Shown: positions 21,500-32,204 of the stretch, piece by piece
How the letters are laid out: the number at the start of each line of letters is the position of its first letter
How positions within the stretch are numbered: the first letter of the stretch is position 1
Assembly: GCF_051014445.1 (NCBI RefSeq)
Contig: NC_135134.1
Span: 7,903,672 to 7,967,671, forward strand
Reading direction: 5' to 3'
Length of the DNA stretch: 64,000 nucleotides
Source of the DNA: Colletes latitarsis
Taxonomy: Eukaryota; Arthropoda; Insecta; Hymenoptera; Colletidae
Position numbers and translations under genes: made by a program
The notes under the pieces: model-generated
The model's database searches: none
What the model saw: only the letters and a program-made list of their open reading frames with translations
What the model was told of the DNA's origin: nothing

Positions 21500-22732
21500 G
21501 CCTCATAATTTCGCATTTTTCCCATACTTGAATGGCCAGAGCCTAGGCATTTTCTGTTTTGAATCACGTAGTAATGTGGTACCACACTGTAACAGTCAAT
21601 TAAACATGGTTCCGATTAATATTTTAGGGGATATCGCCGGTTATGTCTGAGTTACGACTGGTATTTGCAATCATCTTCCTCATACTTTTGCATTCTTCGC
21701 ATTCTTGTTGGCCAGATCCTGGATTTTTTTCTGGGTAGGATCACGTCTTAATGTGGTGCCATGCTGAAATAGTCAATTCAACCTGGATTCGAACTATATT
21801 TTAGAGGATAACACCGGGTGTGACTGGGTTACGTCTGGTATTCGCAATCATCTGGCTCATACTTTCGCATTTTTCGCATACTTGTTCGTCAGATCCTGGG
21901 CTTTTTCTGCTTCGGATCACGTAGTAATGTGGTACCACACTGAAGCAGTCAATTAATCCTGCTTCCGATTAATATTTTAGAGGATATCGCCGGTTATGTC
22001 TGAGTTACGACTGGTATTCGCAATCATCTGCCTCACACTTTCGTATTGTTCGCTTACTTGTTGGCTAGATCCTGGGTTTTTTGTGGTTACGATCACGTAT
22101 TAATTTGGTGCCACACAGAAATAGTCAATTCAACCTGGATTCTATGAATATTATAGAGGAGCACGCCGGTTATGCCTGGGTTAGGTCCGGTATTTGTCAT
22201 CATCTAGCTTATACTTTCGCAATTTTCGCAGACTTGAATGGCCAGAGCCTGGGCTTTTTCTGTTTTGAATCACGTAGTAATGTGGATCCACACTGTAACA
22301 GTCAATTAAACCTGGTTCCGACTAATATTTTAGAGGATATCGCCTGTTATGTCTGAGTTACGACTGGTATTCGCAATCATCTGGCTCATACTTTCGCATT
22401 TTTCGCATACTTGTTCGTCAGATCCTGGGCTTTTTCTGGTTCGGATCACGTAGTAATGGGGTACCACACTGAAGCTGTCAAATAAACCTGGTTCCGATTA
22501 ATATATTAGAGGATAAGGCCGGTTACGTCTGGGATAGGTCTGGTATTTGCAATCATCTGCCTCATAATTTCGCATTTTTCGCATTCTTGTTGGCCAGATC
22601 CTGGGTTTACTTTCTGGTTAGGATCACGTATTAATGTGGTGCCACACAGAAATAGTCAATTCCACCTGGATTCGATCAATATTTTAGAGGATGACACAGG
22701 TTATGTCTGTGTTAGGTCTCGTATTTGCCATC

Positions 22733-22747
22733 AGCTAGCTCATACTT
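22733..22747. repeat. Target site duplication of retrotransposon copy 2, 3' side
   Basis: AGCTAGCTCATACTT before the poly(T) matches 25620-25634. The last two T are shared with the tail, so the duplication is 13-15 bp. An intact version is at 27214-27228. Confidence 0.92.
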
Positions 22748-25619
22748 TTTTTTTTTTTTTTTTTTTTTTTTCGTGGGGAAAATCTTCGAAAGACTCCCTC
22801 CCACCTCCTTGGGGAGAGGTGCGAGGGGTGTGTGGGATTCCCCGCGCCCGTACAACGACAGGCGCGGGACCTACCCACTAAAAACCCCACGGTGACCCTT
22901 CGGCACGCTTTGGGAGGATACCGGGAATCGCTCGAAGCATTCTTCCGGTATCCTCCCCGTGCCCGCGCTTTCGCGACCATCCCCCGGGCGGACAATCGGT
23001 CCCCCCAGTAGACACACTGCCTCATAGCGGCGGGTCGGGGCCACTCCATCCCGCCGCTATCCGTCCCGGGGCCGCGTTTAGTGGCGGCTGCGAGCCCCAA
23101 CTCGCAACCGCCCGCGACCCCGTTTCCACCCCTCGGCGGCCGGGCGTTCATGGCCGCACCAGACCGCCGAGGGTGCCTCCCCTTGCGTCGGACCGGTAGG
23201 GGGAGGCACTCCTACCCCCAACCGGTCCGACCCGGCGCCGCCTGGCGGGAGGAGGGTCCCCTCAGGACCCCCCTCCCAGCCTAGGTCATCCGCCACGCCG
23301 GGGCGGCCGCCCGCGACGACCTCGGGCCACCGCACGAGCGCGAGCTTCAGCGCGCCGCTGAAGCTCGCGCTCCCTCCCCGCGGCCTCCTTCTGCAACATT
23401 ACGTTCTCGCAGAAGGAGGCCACGGCCCTCCACTTCTCCTCGCTGCCGAGCATGGCGCGCACCACGCCCGGCAGCGAGACATCCCGCCCGACGACGCCGA
23501 CCAGGACACGGCGCTCCCCCTCCCGCGCGGGGCATACCTCCAGGGTATGATCCGCCGTGTCCTGCTCAGCGTCGCAGTGGCAGCAACGTGCCGTCGGCTC
23601 CTTCCCTATCCGGCACAGGTATCTTCCGAAGCTGCCATGCCCGGAAAATACCTGTGCCATCCGGTAGGTGAGGCTGCCATGGCCTCTGTCCAGCCACTCC
23701 TTCAGGAGTGGCCGAACCGCCCCGACAGTCCGGTGCCCCGCGGTTGGCAGAGCCAGCCGCTCCTGCCACGCGAGCAACACGGACTGCCGGGCCTGGCGCT
23801 TCAAATCGCCCCAAGCAGGTTCCTGCCCGCCCGGGACCGCCCCCACCCCCGCGCGACGGTCGACGCGGTGCCGGTACATCACCGCTTGCGACCGCGCGAG
23901 CAGGTCCATGGGCGGCATCCCCGCTAGAACCGTCGCCGCCTCATGTGACATGGTCCGATACCCGCGGACGACCCTGAGCGCCATGCGCCTCTGCACCCGA
24001 CGCAGCATAGTCATGCTGCGCCGGGAGGCAGCCAGGTCGTCCGCCCAGACGGGGGCCCCGTATAGGGCCACCGACTGGACCATTGCCACATAGAGGCGAC
24101 GAACTCGGCCCGCCGGGCCCCCCAGGTTGGGCAGGATCCGGCCCAGAGCCGCAACCATCCTTTCCAACCGGGGGACCAGGCAGCGGAAATGCTCCTCGAA
24201 ACGCCAGTGGCTATCGAGGATCAGCCCTAGATACCTGATCTGGGGCTTCACCTCGATGTCAGCCCCACCCACCCGGATCAGAGGGGGTGGCGGATCCTGC
24301 CGAGGTGAATGAAACGCAATCACCTCGGTCTTATGGACCGCCACCGTCATCCCCATCCCCCTGATCCGGTCGACGACGCGTTGCGACCCCTCCTCCGCGC
24401 GACGCATGGCCCTCCCCCAGTGCGCCCCGACGGCCAGCACCAGTGTGTCATCCGCATAACACACCGTGCTGACGCCGTCGGGGAGGCCGGCCCGCAACAC
24501 CGAGTCGTACGCGATGTTCCACAGGAGTGGCCCGAGGACCGACCCCTGCGGAACACCGCAGTACACCTCCCTCCGCATATCACCATCCCGGCCCGGATAC
24601 TCGATCCACCTGCCGCGGAGATAATCCCCGACGACCGCCCTGAGACAAGGGGGGACCCGATGATATTCGAGTCCCCTCCTTATCTCTTCCCAGGGGAGGG
24701 TGTTAAAGGCATTGGCAATATCCAAGGATATTGCCAATGCCACCCCTCCCCGGGAGACGGCCGCCCCCGAGAGGGCCCTCACACGACCTATCGCGTCGAT
24801 AGTCGATCGGCCCCCCCGGAAACCGAACTGGCAGTCGGCCAGACCGGGATCACCCCGCGACAGGTGCTCGACGAGGCGGGCAGCAATCACCCGCTCGAAG
24901 AGCTTGCCCACCTCGTCGAGGAGACAAATGGGCCGGTATGCGGAGGGAGACTCCGCGGGCCGACCCTCCTTCCGGAGGAGGACCATCCTCGCCACCTTCC
25001 AACTGGGGGGGAATCGCCCGTCCCTCAGGCAGCGGTCGAACAACCGCCTGAGGTCGGCCCCAAGGACGCCCTGGGTCAAGACCCAAACCCGGCCGGGCAC
25101 ACCATCCGGACACGGGGCCGTGTTATGAACCCCGAGCCGTCTGATGGCCGCTGCCAGCTCCTCCTGCGTGACCCCCAGCTCGGCCGTCCACTCCACTGGG
25201 ACAGCCGCCGCCGCCGGAGGACGCGGTCCCCTCTCCCCAATTGGGAAGAGTGTATTGACCACGTCCTCCAGCAGCCGGGGGTCAAGACACTCGGTGACGG
25301 GGGGCGCCCACGGGCGGAGCTTATTCAGCACCACCTTATATGGGCGCCCCCATGGATCGTCATCAAGGGTCTGGAGGAGCTCCTTCCATGCCCGGGTCTT
25401 GGCCCGTTTGATGGCGACCTGCAGAGCAACCCGCGCCACGCGGTATGCTCCATACAGGTCATCAGCTGCCCTCGCTCGCGCCACGCCGTCGCCTGTACGT
25501 TGACGACGGCGCGCGCGGGTGTACTGGCGTCGGGCGCGGACAGTCGCGACTCGCAACTCCGCGATCGCGTCCGACCACCAGTACACCGCCCGGCGAGGAG
25601 AAGCCCGCCCGACCCGAGG
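22748..25619 (-). mobile_element. 5'-truncated retrotransposon, copy 2
   Basis: This is the same element as copy 1, about 2.87 kb, with a poly(T) run at 22746-22771 (26 T, the first two or so shared with the target), the complete 3' UTR and the ORF2 frame back to about residue 278. The 5' end joins satellite at 25619/25620. By eye, differences from copy 1 are scattered single bases over long identical stretches, which implies a young family. The orientation is the same as copy 1. Incomplete reverse transcription is the usual cause of such truncation. Confidence 0.95.
23286..25619 (-). pseudogene. ORF2 remnant, copy 2 (reverse transcriptase and C-terminus)
   Basis: The frame is open with no stop or shift and corresponds to ORF2 residues of about 278-1054, beginning PRVGRASPRR. 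The endonuclease domain is lost. The reverse transcriptase motifs FGFRGGRST, SLDIANAF, GVPQGSVLGPLL and YADD are intact, and so is the CCHC near the end. One notable change is APGPDG to APCPDG, in a normally conserved finger motif. The open frame extends upstream into satellite sequence to a fortuitous ATG at 25709, which would add about 30 unrelated residues (MAPHYYVIQTK and so on). That extension is not ancestral. Without an endonuclease and promoter it is probably non-functional. Confidence 0.93.
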
Positions 25620-25634
25620 AGCTAGCTCATACTT
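25620..25634. repeat. Target site duplication of retrotransposon copy 2, 5' side
   Basis: AGCTAGCTCATACTT repeats 22733-22747. Satellite continues with GCGCATTTTTCTCATACTTG. Confidence 0.92.
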
Positions 25635-26135
25635 GCGCATTTTTCTCATACTTGTTGGCCAGATCCTGGGTTTTGTTTTGGTTTGAATCACGTAATAATG
25701 TGGTGCCACACAGAAACGATCAACACAACCTGGATTCGATTGATATTTTAGAAGATAACGCCGGTTATGTCTGGGTTAGTTCTTGTATTTGCGATCATCT
25801 TCCTCAAACTTTTGCATTTTTCGCATACTTGTTGGTCAGATCCTGGGCATTTGCTGGTTCGGATCAGGTAGTAATGTGGTACCACACTGAAGCGGTCAAT
25901 TACACCTGGTTCCGATTAATATTTTAGAGGATAACGCCAGTTATGTCTGAGTTAGGTCTGGTATTTGCAATCATCTGCCTCATACGTTCGCATCTTTCGC
26001 ATTCCTGTAAGTCAGATCATGGGCTTTTTCTGTCTTGGATCACGTAGTAATGTGGTACCGCACTGAAATAGTCAATTAAACCTGGTTCCGATTAATATTT
26101 TAGAGGAGAACGCCGGTTACATCTGGGTTACGTCT

Positions 26136-26152
26136 GGTATTTGCAAGCATCT
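26136..26152. other. Second uninterrupted paralogue of the copy 1 target
   Basis: GGTATTTGCAAGCATCT is followed by GCCTCATAATTTCGC and TTTTTCCCATACTTGAATGG, the same arrangement as at 21483. The copy 1 target variant therefore exists in at least three paralogous units here, only one of them occupied. Confidence 0.88.
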
Positions 26153-27213
26153 GCCTCATAATTTCGCATTTTTCCCATACTTGAATGGCCAGAGCCTGGG
26201 CTTTGTCTGTTTTGAATCACGTAGTAATGTGGTACCACACTGTAACAGTCAATTAAACCTGGTTCCGATTAATATTTTAGAGGATATCGCCGGTTATGTC
26301 TGAGTTACGACTGGTATTTGCAATCATCTTCCTCATACGTTTGCATTCTTCGCATTCTTGTTGGCCAGATCCTGGATTTTTTTTCTGGGTAGGATCACGT
26401 CTTAATGTGGTGCCACGCAGAAATAGTCAATTCAACCTGGATTCGAACTATATTTTAGAGGATAACACCGGTTATGACTGGGTTACGTCTGGTATTCGCA
26501 ATCATCTGGCTCATACTTTCGCATTTTTCGCATACTTGTTCGTCAGATCCTGGGCTTTTTCTGGTTCGGATCACGTAGTAATGTGGTACCACACTGAAGC
26601 AGTCAATTAAACCTGGTTCCGATTAATATTTTAGAGGATAACGCTGATTACGTCTGGGTTAGGTCTGGTATTTGCAATCATCTGCCTCCTAATTTCGCAT
26701 TTTTCGCATTCTTGTTGGCCAGATCCCGGGTTTTTTTTTCTGGTTAGGATCACGTATTAATGTGGTGCCACACAGAAATAGTCAATTCAACCTGGATTCT
26801 ATGAATATTATAGAGGAGCACGGCGGTTATGCCTGGGTTAGGTCCGGTATTTGCTATCATCTAGCTTATACTTTCGCAATTTTCGCAGACTTGAATGGCC
26901 AGAGCCTGGGCTTTTTCTGTTTTGAATCACGTAGTAGTGTGGATCCACACTGTAACAGTCAATTAAACCTGGTTCCGATTAATATATTAGAGCATAAGGC
27001 CGGTTACGTCTGGGATAGGTCTGGTATTTGCAATCATCTGCCTCATAATTTCGCATTTTTCGCATTCTTGTTGGCCAGATCCTGGGTTTGTTTTCTGGGC
27101 AGGATCACGTATTAATGTGCTGCCACACAGAAATAGTCAATTCCACCTGGATTCGATCAACATTTTAGAGGATAACACCGGTTATGTCTGGGTTAGGTCT
27201 GGTATTTGCCATC

Positions 27214-27228
27214 AGCTAGCTCATACTT
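27214..27228. other. Uninterrupted paralogue of the copy 2 insertion site
   Basis: AGCTAGCTCATACTT runs straight into GCGCATTTTTCTCATACTTG, the sequence on the far side of copy 2. This reconstructs the empty target and confirms the 15-bp duplication. Confidence 0.9.
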
Positions 27229-29107
27229 GCGCATTTTTCTCATACTTGTTGGCCAGATCCTGGGTTTTTTTTTGGTTTGAATCACGTAATAATGTGGTGC
27301 CACACAGAAACAATCAACACAACCTGGATTCGATCAATATTTTAGAAGATAACGCCGGTTATGTCTGGGTTAGTTCTTGTATTTGCAATCATCTTACTCA
27401 AACTTTTGCATTTTTCGCATTCTTGGCCAGATCCTGGATTTTTTTCTGGGTAGGATCACGTATTAATGTGGTGCCACACAGAAATAGTCAATTCCACCTG
27501 GATTCGATCAATATTTTAGAGGATAACACCGGTTATGTCCGGGTTAGGTCTGGTATTTTCAATCATCTGCCTCATACTTTCGCATTTTTCGCATACTTGT
27601 TGGTCAGACCCTGGGCATTTTCAGGTTCGAATCACGTAGTAATGTGGTACCACACTGAAGCGGTCAATTACACCTGGTTCCGATTAATATTTTAGAGGAT
27701 AACGCCAGTTATGTCTGAGTTAGGTCTGGTATTTGCAATCATCTGCCTCATAGTTCCACATTTTTCGCATACTAGTTGGTCAGATCCTGGGCTTTTTCTG
27801 GTTCGGATCACGTAGTAATGTGGTACCACACTGAAGCGGTCAATTGCACCTGGTTCCGATTAACATTTTAGAGGTTAACGCCGATTATGTCTGGGTTAGT
27901 TCTGATATTTGCAATCATCTGCCTCATAGTTTCACATTTTTCGCATACTAGTTGGTCAGATCCTCGGCTTCTTCTGGTTCAGATAACGTAGTGATGTGGT
28001 ACCACACTGAAGCAGTCAATTAAACCTGGTTCCGATTAATATTTTAGAGGATATCGCCTGTTATGTCTGGGATGGTTCTGGTATTTGCCATCATCTAGCT
28101 CATACTTTCGCGTCTTTCGCATACTGGAATGGATAGATCCTGGGTTTTTTTCTGGTTAGGATCTCATATTAATGTGGTGCCACACAGGAATAGTCAATTC
28201 AACCTGGATTCGATCAATATTATAGAGGATAACACCGGTTATGTCTGGGTTACGTCTGGTATTCGCAATCATCTGGCTAATACTTTCGCATTTTTCGCAT
28301 TCTTGTCGGCCAGATTCTGGGTTTTTTCTGGGTAGGATCACGTATTAATCTGGTGCCACACAGAAATAGTCAATTCCACCTGGATTCGATCAATATTTTA
28401 GAGGATAACACCGGTTATGTCTGGGTTACGTCTTCTATTCGCAATAATCTGGCTCATAATATCGCATTTTTCGCATATTAGATGGTCAGATCCTGGGCTT
28501 TTTCTGGTTTGGATCACGTAGTGATGTGGTACCACACAGAAGCTGTCAATTGAAACTGGTTCCGATTAATATTTTAGAGGAGAACGCCGGTTACGTCTGT
28601 GTTTGGTCTGGTATTTGCAATCATCTGGCTCATACTTTCGTATTTTTCGCTTACTTGTTGGCCAGATCCTGTTTTTTTTCTGGTTTGGATCACGTAGTGA
28701 TGTGGTACCACACTGAAGCTGTCAATTGAAACTGGTTCCGATTAATATTTTAGAGGAGAACGCCGGTTACGTCTGTGTTAGGTCTGGTATTTGCTATCAT
28801 CTGGCTCATACTTTCGTATTTTTCGCTTACTTGTTGGCCAGATCCTGTGTTTTCTCTGGTTTGGATCACGTAGTAATGTGGTACCACACTGTTACAGTCA
28901 ATTAAACCTGGTTCCGATTAATATTTTAGAGGATATCGCCTGTTATGTCTGGGATGGTTCTGGTATTTGCCATCATCTAGCTCATACTTTCGCATCTTTC
29001 GCATACTTGAATGGATAGATCCTGGTTTTTTTTCTGGTTAGGATCACGTATTAATGTGGTGCCACACTGAAATGGTCAATTCGACCTGTATTCGATCAAT
29101 ATTTTAA

Positions 29108-29111
29108 AGGA
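29108..29111. repeat. 4-bp target duplication, left of LTR-like insertion 1
   Basis: AGGA here and at 30376-30379 flank the TG...CA insertion. The expected satellite reading TTAGAGGATGACACC is restored if one copy and the insert are removed, apart from one base change. Confidence 0.75.
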
Positions 29112-29233
29112 TGTTACGTATGTCGAACGTTTCGTTCCTCAAATTTTTCTTGCCACTTGCGTGCATTATGAAATCGCCCTGCTACTTATCTAACCTTTGA
29201 AATGGGGGTCACTTCCGTCGCGATGCAGCAGGC

Positions 29234-29293
29234 CGTTAATTAATACATTCGGAGAATAGAGCAACTCGTTAATTAATACAATTCGGAGAATAG
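29234..29293 (+). repeat. Direct repeat in the presumed U3 of insertion 1
   Basis: Two copies of a 26-27-bp unit beginning CGTTAATTAATACA and ending TTCGGAGAATAG lie at 29234-29259 and 29267-29293 with a 7-bp spacer. The second has one extra A. Duplicated enhancer elements are common in U3, but that role is inferred. Confidence 0.85.
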
Positions 29294-29347
29294 TGCACAC
29301 GGTGATTTCTAACGTACTTTTGAGTCCGCCCCACACAGATTTTTTGG

Positions 29348-29355
29348 TATATAAA
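29348..29355 (+). promoter_or_regulatory. Candidate TATA box of insertion 1
   Basis: TATATAAA followed by a GC-richer stretch (CCCCGTG) lies 236 bp into the insertion, a plausible U3/R position. No initiator could be confirmed. Confidence 0.45.
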
Positions 29356-29870
29356 CCCCGTGATTTCATTACTCGGGGGATCATAATCGTACCGTCACGC
29401 TTAGTGTCAACTCCACGACTCTCGTTACGCGTATACGATTTTTGTTAGTCAGTTGTGTTTGTGAGATCGGGCTACAGTTCCCTGTCGTATCAATATTATA
29501 CCATATAGAATCCGTGAACCGGCATAAATTCTATTGCGGCCATTACTTTCAACTGACATACCCCCGCATCGCCAGTGCGTCAACACCGCGCAAGATCTTT
29601 TTAGGTAAATATAATCATTCTTTGATCGCGACACAAGATACACGAAACAATTGTATTTTATTTGTTGATTTAAGAATATATCTACTTTTATTATCAAATC
29701 AGAGTTACCCAACTTCTTTAACCCACAATTATATAAAGCGATTATTATTAGTTAAACGTTCCCATAATAATATAACCTTACCGCTCGGGTTATATTATAT
29801 TTAATAATTCATAGTTACGAGTTCAATTAACACATCCCAATGTCCAAATACAACCTCTTACAACCTAGTG

Positions 29871-30290
29871 GCTCCTCGATTACGCATCGAGTTCGTCCAC
29901 GCAATCTATTACCATCCTAGCGGCTCCCTGATCACGCATCAGGTTCGTCCGCATCCTACAGCTCCCTGATTTCGCATCAGGTTCGTCTGTGATTTATCCA
30001 ACCTCCCAGCAGCTCCTCGTTTACGCATCGAGTTCGTCTGCGTTTCTTCCAACCTCCTAGCAGCTCCCCGATTTCGCATTGGGTTCGTTTGCGTCGTTAT
30101 CAACAATCCTAGTGACTCCCCGATTTCGCATCGGGTTCGTTCACGACGTTTCACCCTCCTACGGCTCACTGGTTTCGCACCAGGTTCGTCCGTACGTGAC
30201 TCCATCCCAGAGGCTCCCTGATTTCGCATCAGGTTCGTCCTCGTTATCAACTATCCTAGCGCCTCCCCGATTTCGCATCGGGTTCGTCCG
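29871..30290. repeat. Array of nine small hairpins with covarying stems
   Basis: Nine units spaced 38-59 bp share the frame GGCTCC, stem, TTCGC or variant, stem, GTTCGTC. Stems start near 29875, 29927, 29965, 30016, 30067, 30118, 30168, 30227 and 30266. Both arms change together: CTCGAT/ATCGAG, CCTGAT/ATCAGG, CCCGAT/ATCGGG, CTGGT/ACCAG, with one G-T pair (CCCGAT/ATTGGG) and one mismatch (CTCGTT/ATCGAG). On the minus strand the loop is mostly GCGAA, with GCGTA and GCGTG variants. Compensatory change means that the structure, in DNA or RNA, has been kept and not only the sequence. Confidence 0.85.
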
Positions 30291-30375
30291 TGTACCTAAC
30301 TAACAAATTGATACCATATTCCATACTCACTCGCACTCGCAAGTCACGCGCGCTGCACGGCCCTGGCTCGTAACA

Positions 30376-30379
30376 AGGA
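30376..30379. repeat. 4-bp target duplication, right of LTR-like insertion 1
   Basis: AGGA matches 29108-29111. Satellite resumes at TGACACCGGTTAGG. Confidence 0.75.
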
Positions 30380-31560
30380 TGACACCGGTTAGGTCTGGGT
30401 TGCGTCTGGTATTTGCAATCATCAGGCTCATACTTTCGCATTTTTCGCTTACTTGTTGGCCAGATCCTGGGGTTTTTCTGGTTTGGATCACGTAGTAATC
30501 TGGTACCACACTGTAACAGACAATTAAACCTGGTTCCGATTAATATTTTAGAGGATAACGCCGATTATGTCTGTGTTAGTTGTGGTGTTTGCAATCATCT
30601 GGCTCATACTTTCATATTTTCCGCTTACTAGTTGGCCAGATCCTGGGTTTTTTCTGGTTTGGATCACGTAGTAATGTGGTACCACACAGACACAGTCAAT
30701 TCAACCAGGTTGCGATTAATATTTTAGAGGATAACACCGGTTATGTCTTGGTTACATCTGGTATTTGCAAACATGTGCCTCATACTTTCGCATTTTTCGG
30801 TTACTTGTTGGCCTGATCCTGGGCTTTTTCTGGTGAGGATCACGTAGTAATGTGGTACCACAGTGAAACAGTCAATTAAACCTGTATTCGATCAATATTT
30901 TGGAGGATGACACCGGTAAGGTCTGGGTTGCTTCTGGTATTTGCAATCATCTGCCCCATACTTTCGCATCTTTCGCACACTTGTTGGCCAGATCCTCGGT
31001 TTTCTTTTGGTTAGGATCACGTATTAATGTGGAGCCACAAAGAAATGGTCAATTCAACTTGGATTCGATGAATATTTTAGACGATAACACCGGTTATGTC
31101 TGGGTTACGTCTGGTATGTGCAATCATCTGCCTCATAATTTCGAATTTTTCGCATACTTCAATTGCCAGATCCTGGGCTTTTTCTGGTGAGGATCATGTA
31201 GTAATGTGGTACCACACTGAAGCAGTCAGTTAAACCTGGTTCCGATTATTATTTTAGAGGAGAACGCCGGTTACGTCTGTGTTAGGTCTGGTATTTGCAA
31301 TCATCTGGCTCATACTTTCGCGTTTTTCGCACACTTGTTGGCCACATCCTCGCTTTTTTCTGGTTTGGATCATGTAGTAACGCGGTACCACACCGAAACA
31401 GACAATTAAACCTGGTTGCGATTAATATTTTAGAGGATAACGCCGTTATGTCTCGGTTAGGTCTGGTATTTGCCCTCATCTGGCTCGTACTTTCGCATTT
31501 TTCGCACACTTGTTGGCCACATCCTCGCTTTTTTCTGGTTTGGATCATGTAGTAACGCGG
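30380..31560. repeat. Satellite array, family A, segment 4, ending at the A/B boundary
   Basis: About seven monomers with family A marks (GCCGGTTA, GGTATTTGCAATCATCTG). The last units are mixed. The one at about 31420-31560 has the A-like GTTATGTCTCGGTTAGG but the B-like GCCCTCATCTGG, and near 31320 and 31500 the text GCACACTTGTTGGCCACATC occurs twice, 176-180 bp apart. From about 31600 all units are family B. No gene is visible. Confidence 0.93.
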
Positions 31561-32204
31561 TACCACACTGAAACAGTCAATTAAACCTGGTTTCCATCAA
31601 TATTTTTGAGGATAACGCATGTTAGGTCTAGGTTAGGCCTGGGACATGCCAACATCAGACTCATGCTTTCGCATTCTTCACATACTTGTTTAACAGATGC
31701 TGGGTTTTTTCTGGTTTGGATCACGTAGTAATGTGGTACCACACTGAAACAGTCAATTAAACCTGGTTTCGATCAATATTTTAGAGGATAAGACATGTTT
31801 GGTTTGGGATAGGTCTGGGATTTGCCCTCATCAGGGTCATATTTTCGCATTTTTTACATACTTGCACAGACCAATGGCTTTTTCTGGTTTGGATCACGTA
31901 GTAATGTGGTACCACACTGAAACAGTCGATTAATCGTGGTTTCGATCAATATCTTAGAGGATAACGCATGTTAGGTCTAGGTTAGGCCTGGGATTTGCGC
32001 TCATCACGGTCAAACTTTCGCAGTTTTAACATACATGTTGACCTGATCGAGGTTTTTTTCTGCTTTGGGTCACGTAGTAATGTGGTACCACACTGAAACA
32101 GTCATCTAAACCTGGTTTCGATCAATATTTTAGAGGATAACGCAAGGTAGGTCTGGGATAGGTGTGGGATCTGCCCCCATCAGGCTCATACCTTCGCATG
32201 TTTC

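Larger units (their letters stand above)
16857..22747. repeat. Satellite array, family A, segment 2
   Basis: About 33 monomers of the same 176-177-bp family continue from the interrupted unit. Adjacent near-identical pairs occur: the units starting near 17906 and 18082 are 176 bp apart and share CTTGAAAGCCAGATCCTGGG. Several units repeat blocks of the first segment, for example about 18340-18700 and 19680-20470 against 2280-3230. The open frames at 19103-19663 and 20471-20854 are satellite reading frames with 59-codon periodicity and not genes. No other feature is seen. Confidence 0.96.
25635..29107. repeat. Satellite array, family A, segment 3
   Basis: About 20 family A monomers. The interval 27229-27720 repeats much of 25635-25960, including the unusual GCGCATTTTTCTCATACTTG variant that flanks copy 2. 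Frames such as 27117-27695 are satellite periodicity only. The last unit is cut at 29107 by LTR-like insertion 1. No other feature is seen. Confidence 0.96.
29112..30375 (+). mobile_element. Probable solo LTR, insertion 1 (1264 bp)
   Basis: A non-satellite block begins TGTTACG and ends CGTAACA. These ends are perfect 7-bp inverted repeats with the TG...CA form of retroviral-type LTRs, and a 4-bp AGGA duplication flanks them. No protein domain is recognised. TATATAAA at 29348-29355 could be the promoter TATA box and would put U3 at the left, so the plus orientation is suggested. A 26-27-bp direct repeat lies in the presumed U3 (29234-29259 and 29267-29293). The distal third holds a hairpin array. 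The short frames at 29442-29804 (plus) and 29939-30250 (minus) have no recognisable family. A short-TIR DNA transposon with 4-bp duplication is the alternative. No internal retroelement region is left in this window. Confidence 0.68.

Noticed and set aside
25620..25709. Satellite-derived N-terminus fused to the copy 2 ORF2 frame
   Set aside because: The extra residues come from the antisense of the satellite beyond the target duplication. The ATG is fortuitous.
29939..30250. 103-codon minus frame over the hairpin array as a repeat protein
   Set aside because: Unit spacing varies between 38 and 59 bp, so the frame is not kept from unit to unit, while the stems covary. Structure explains it better.
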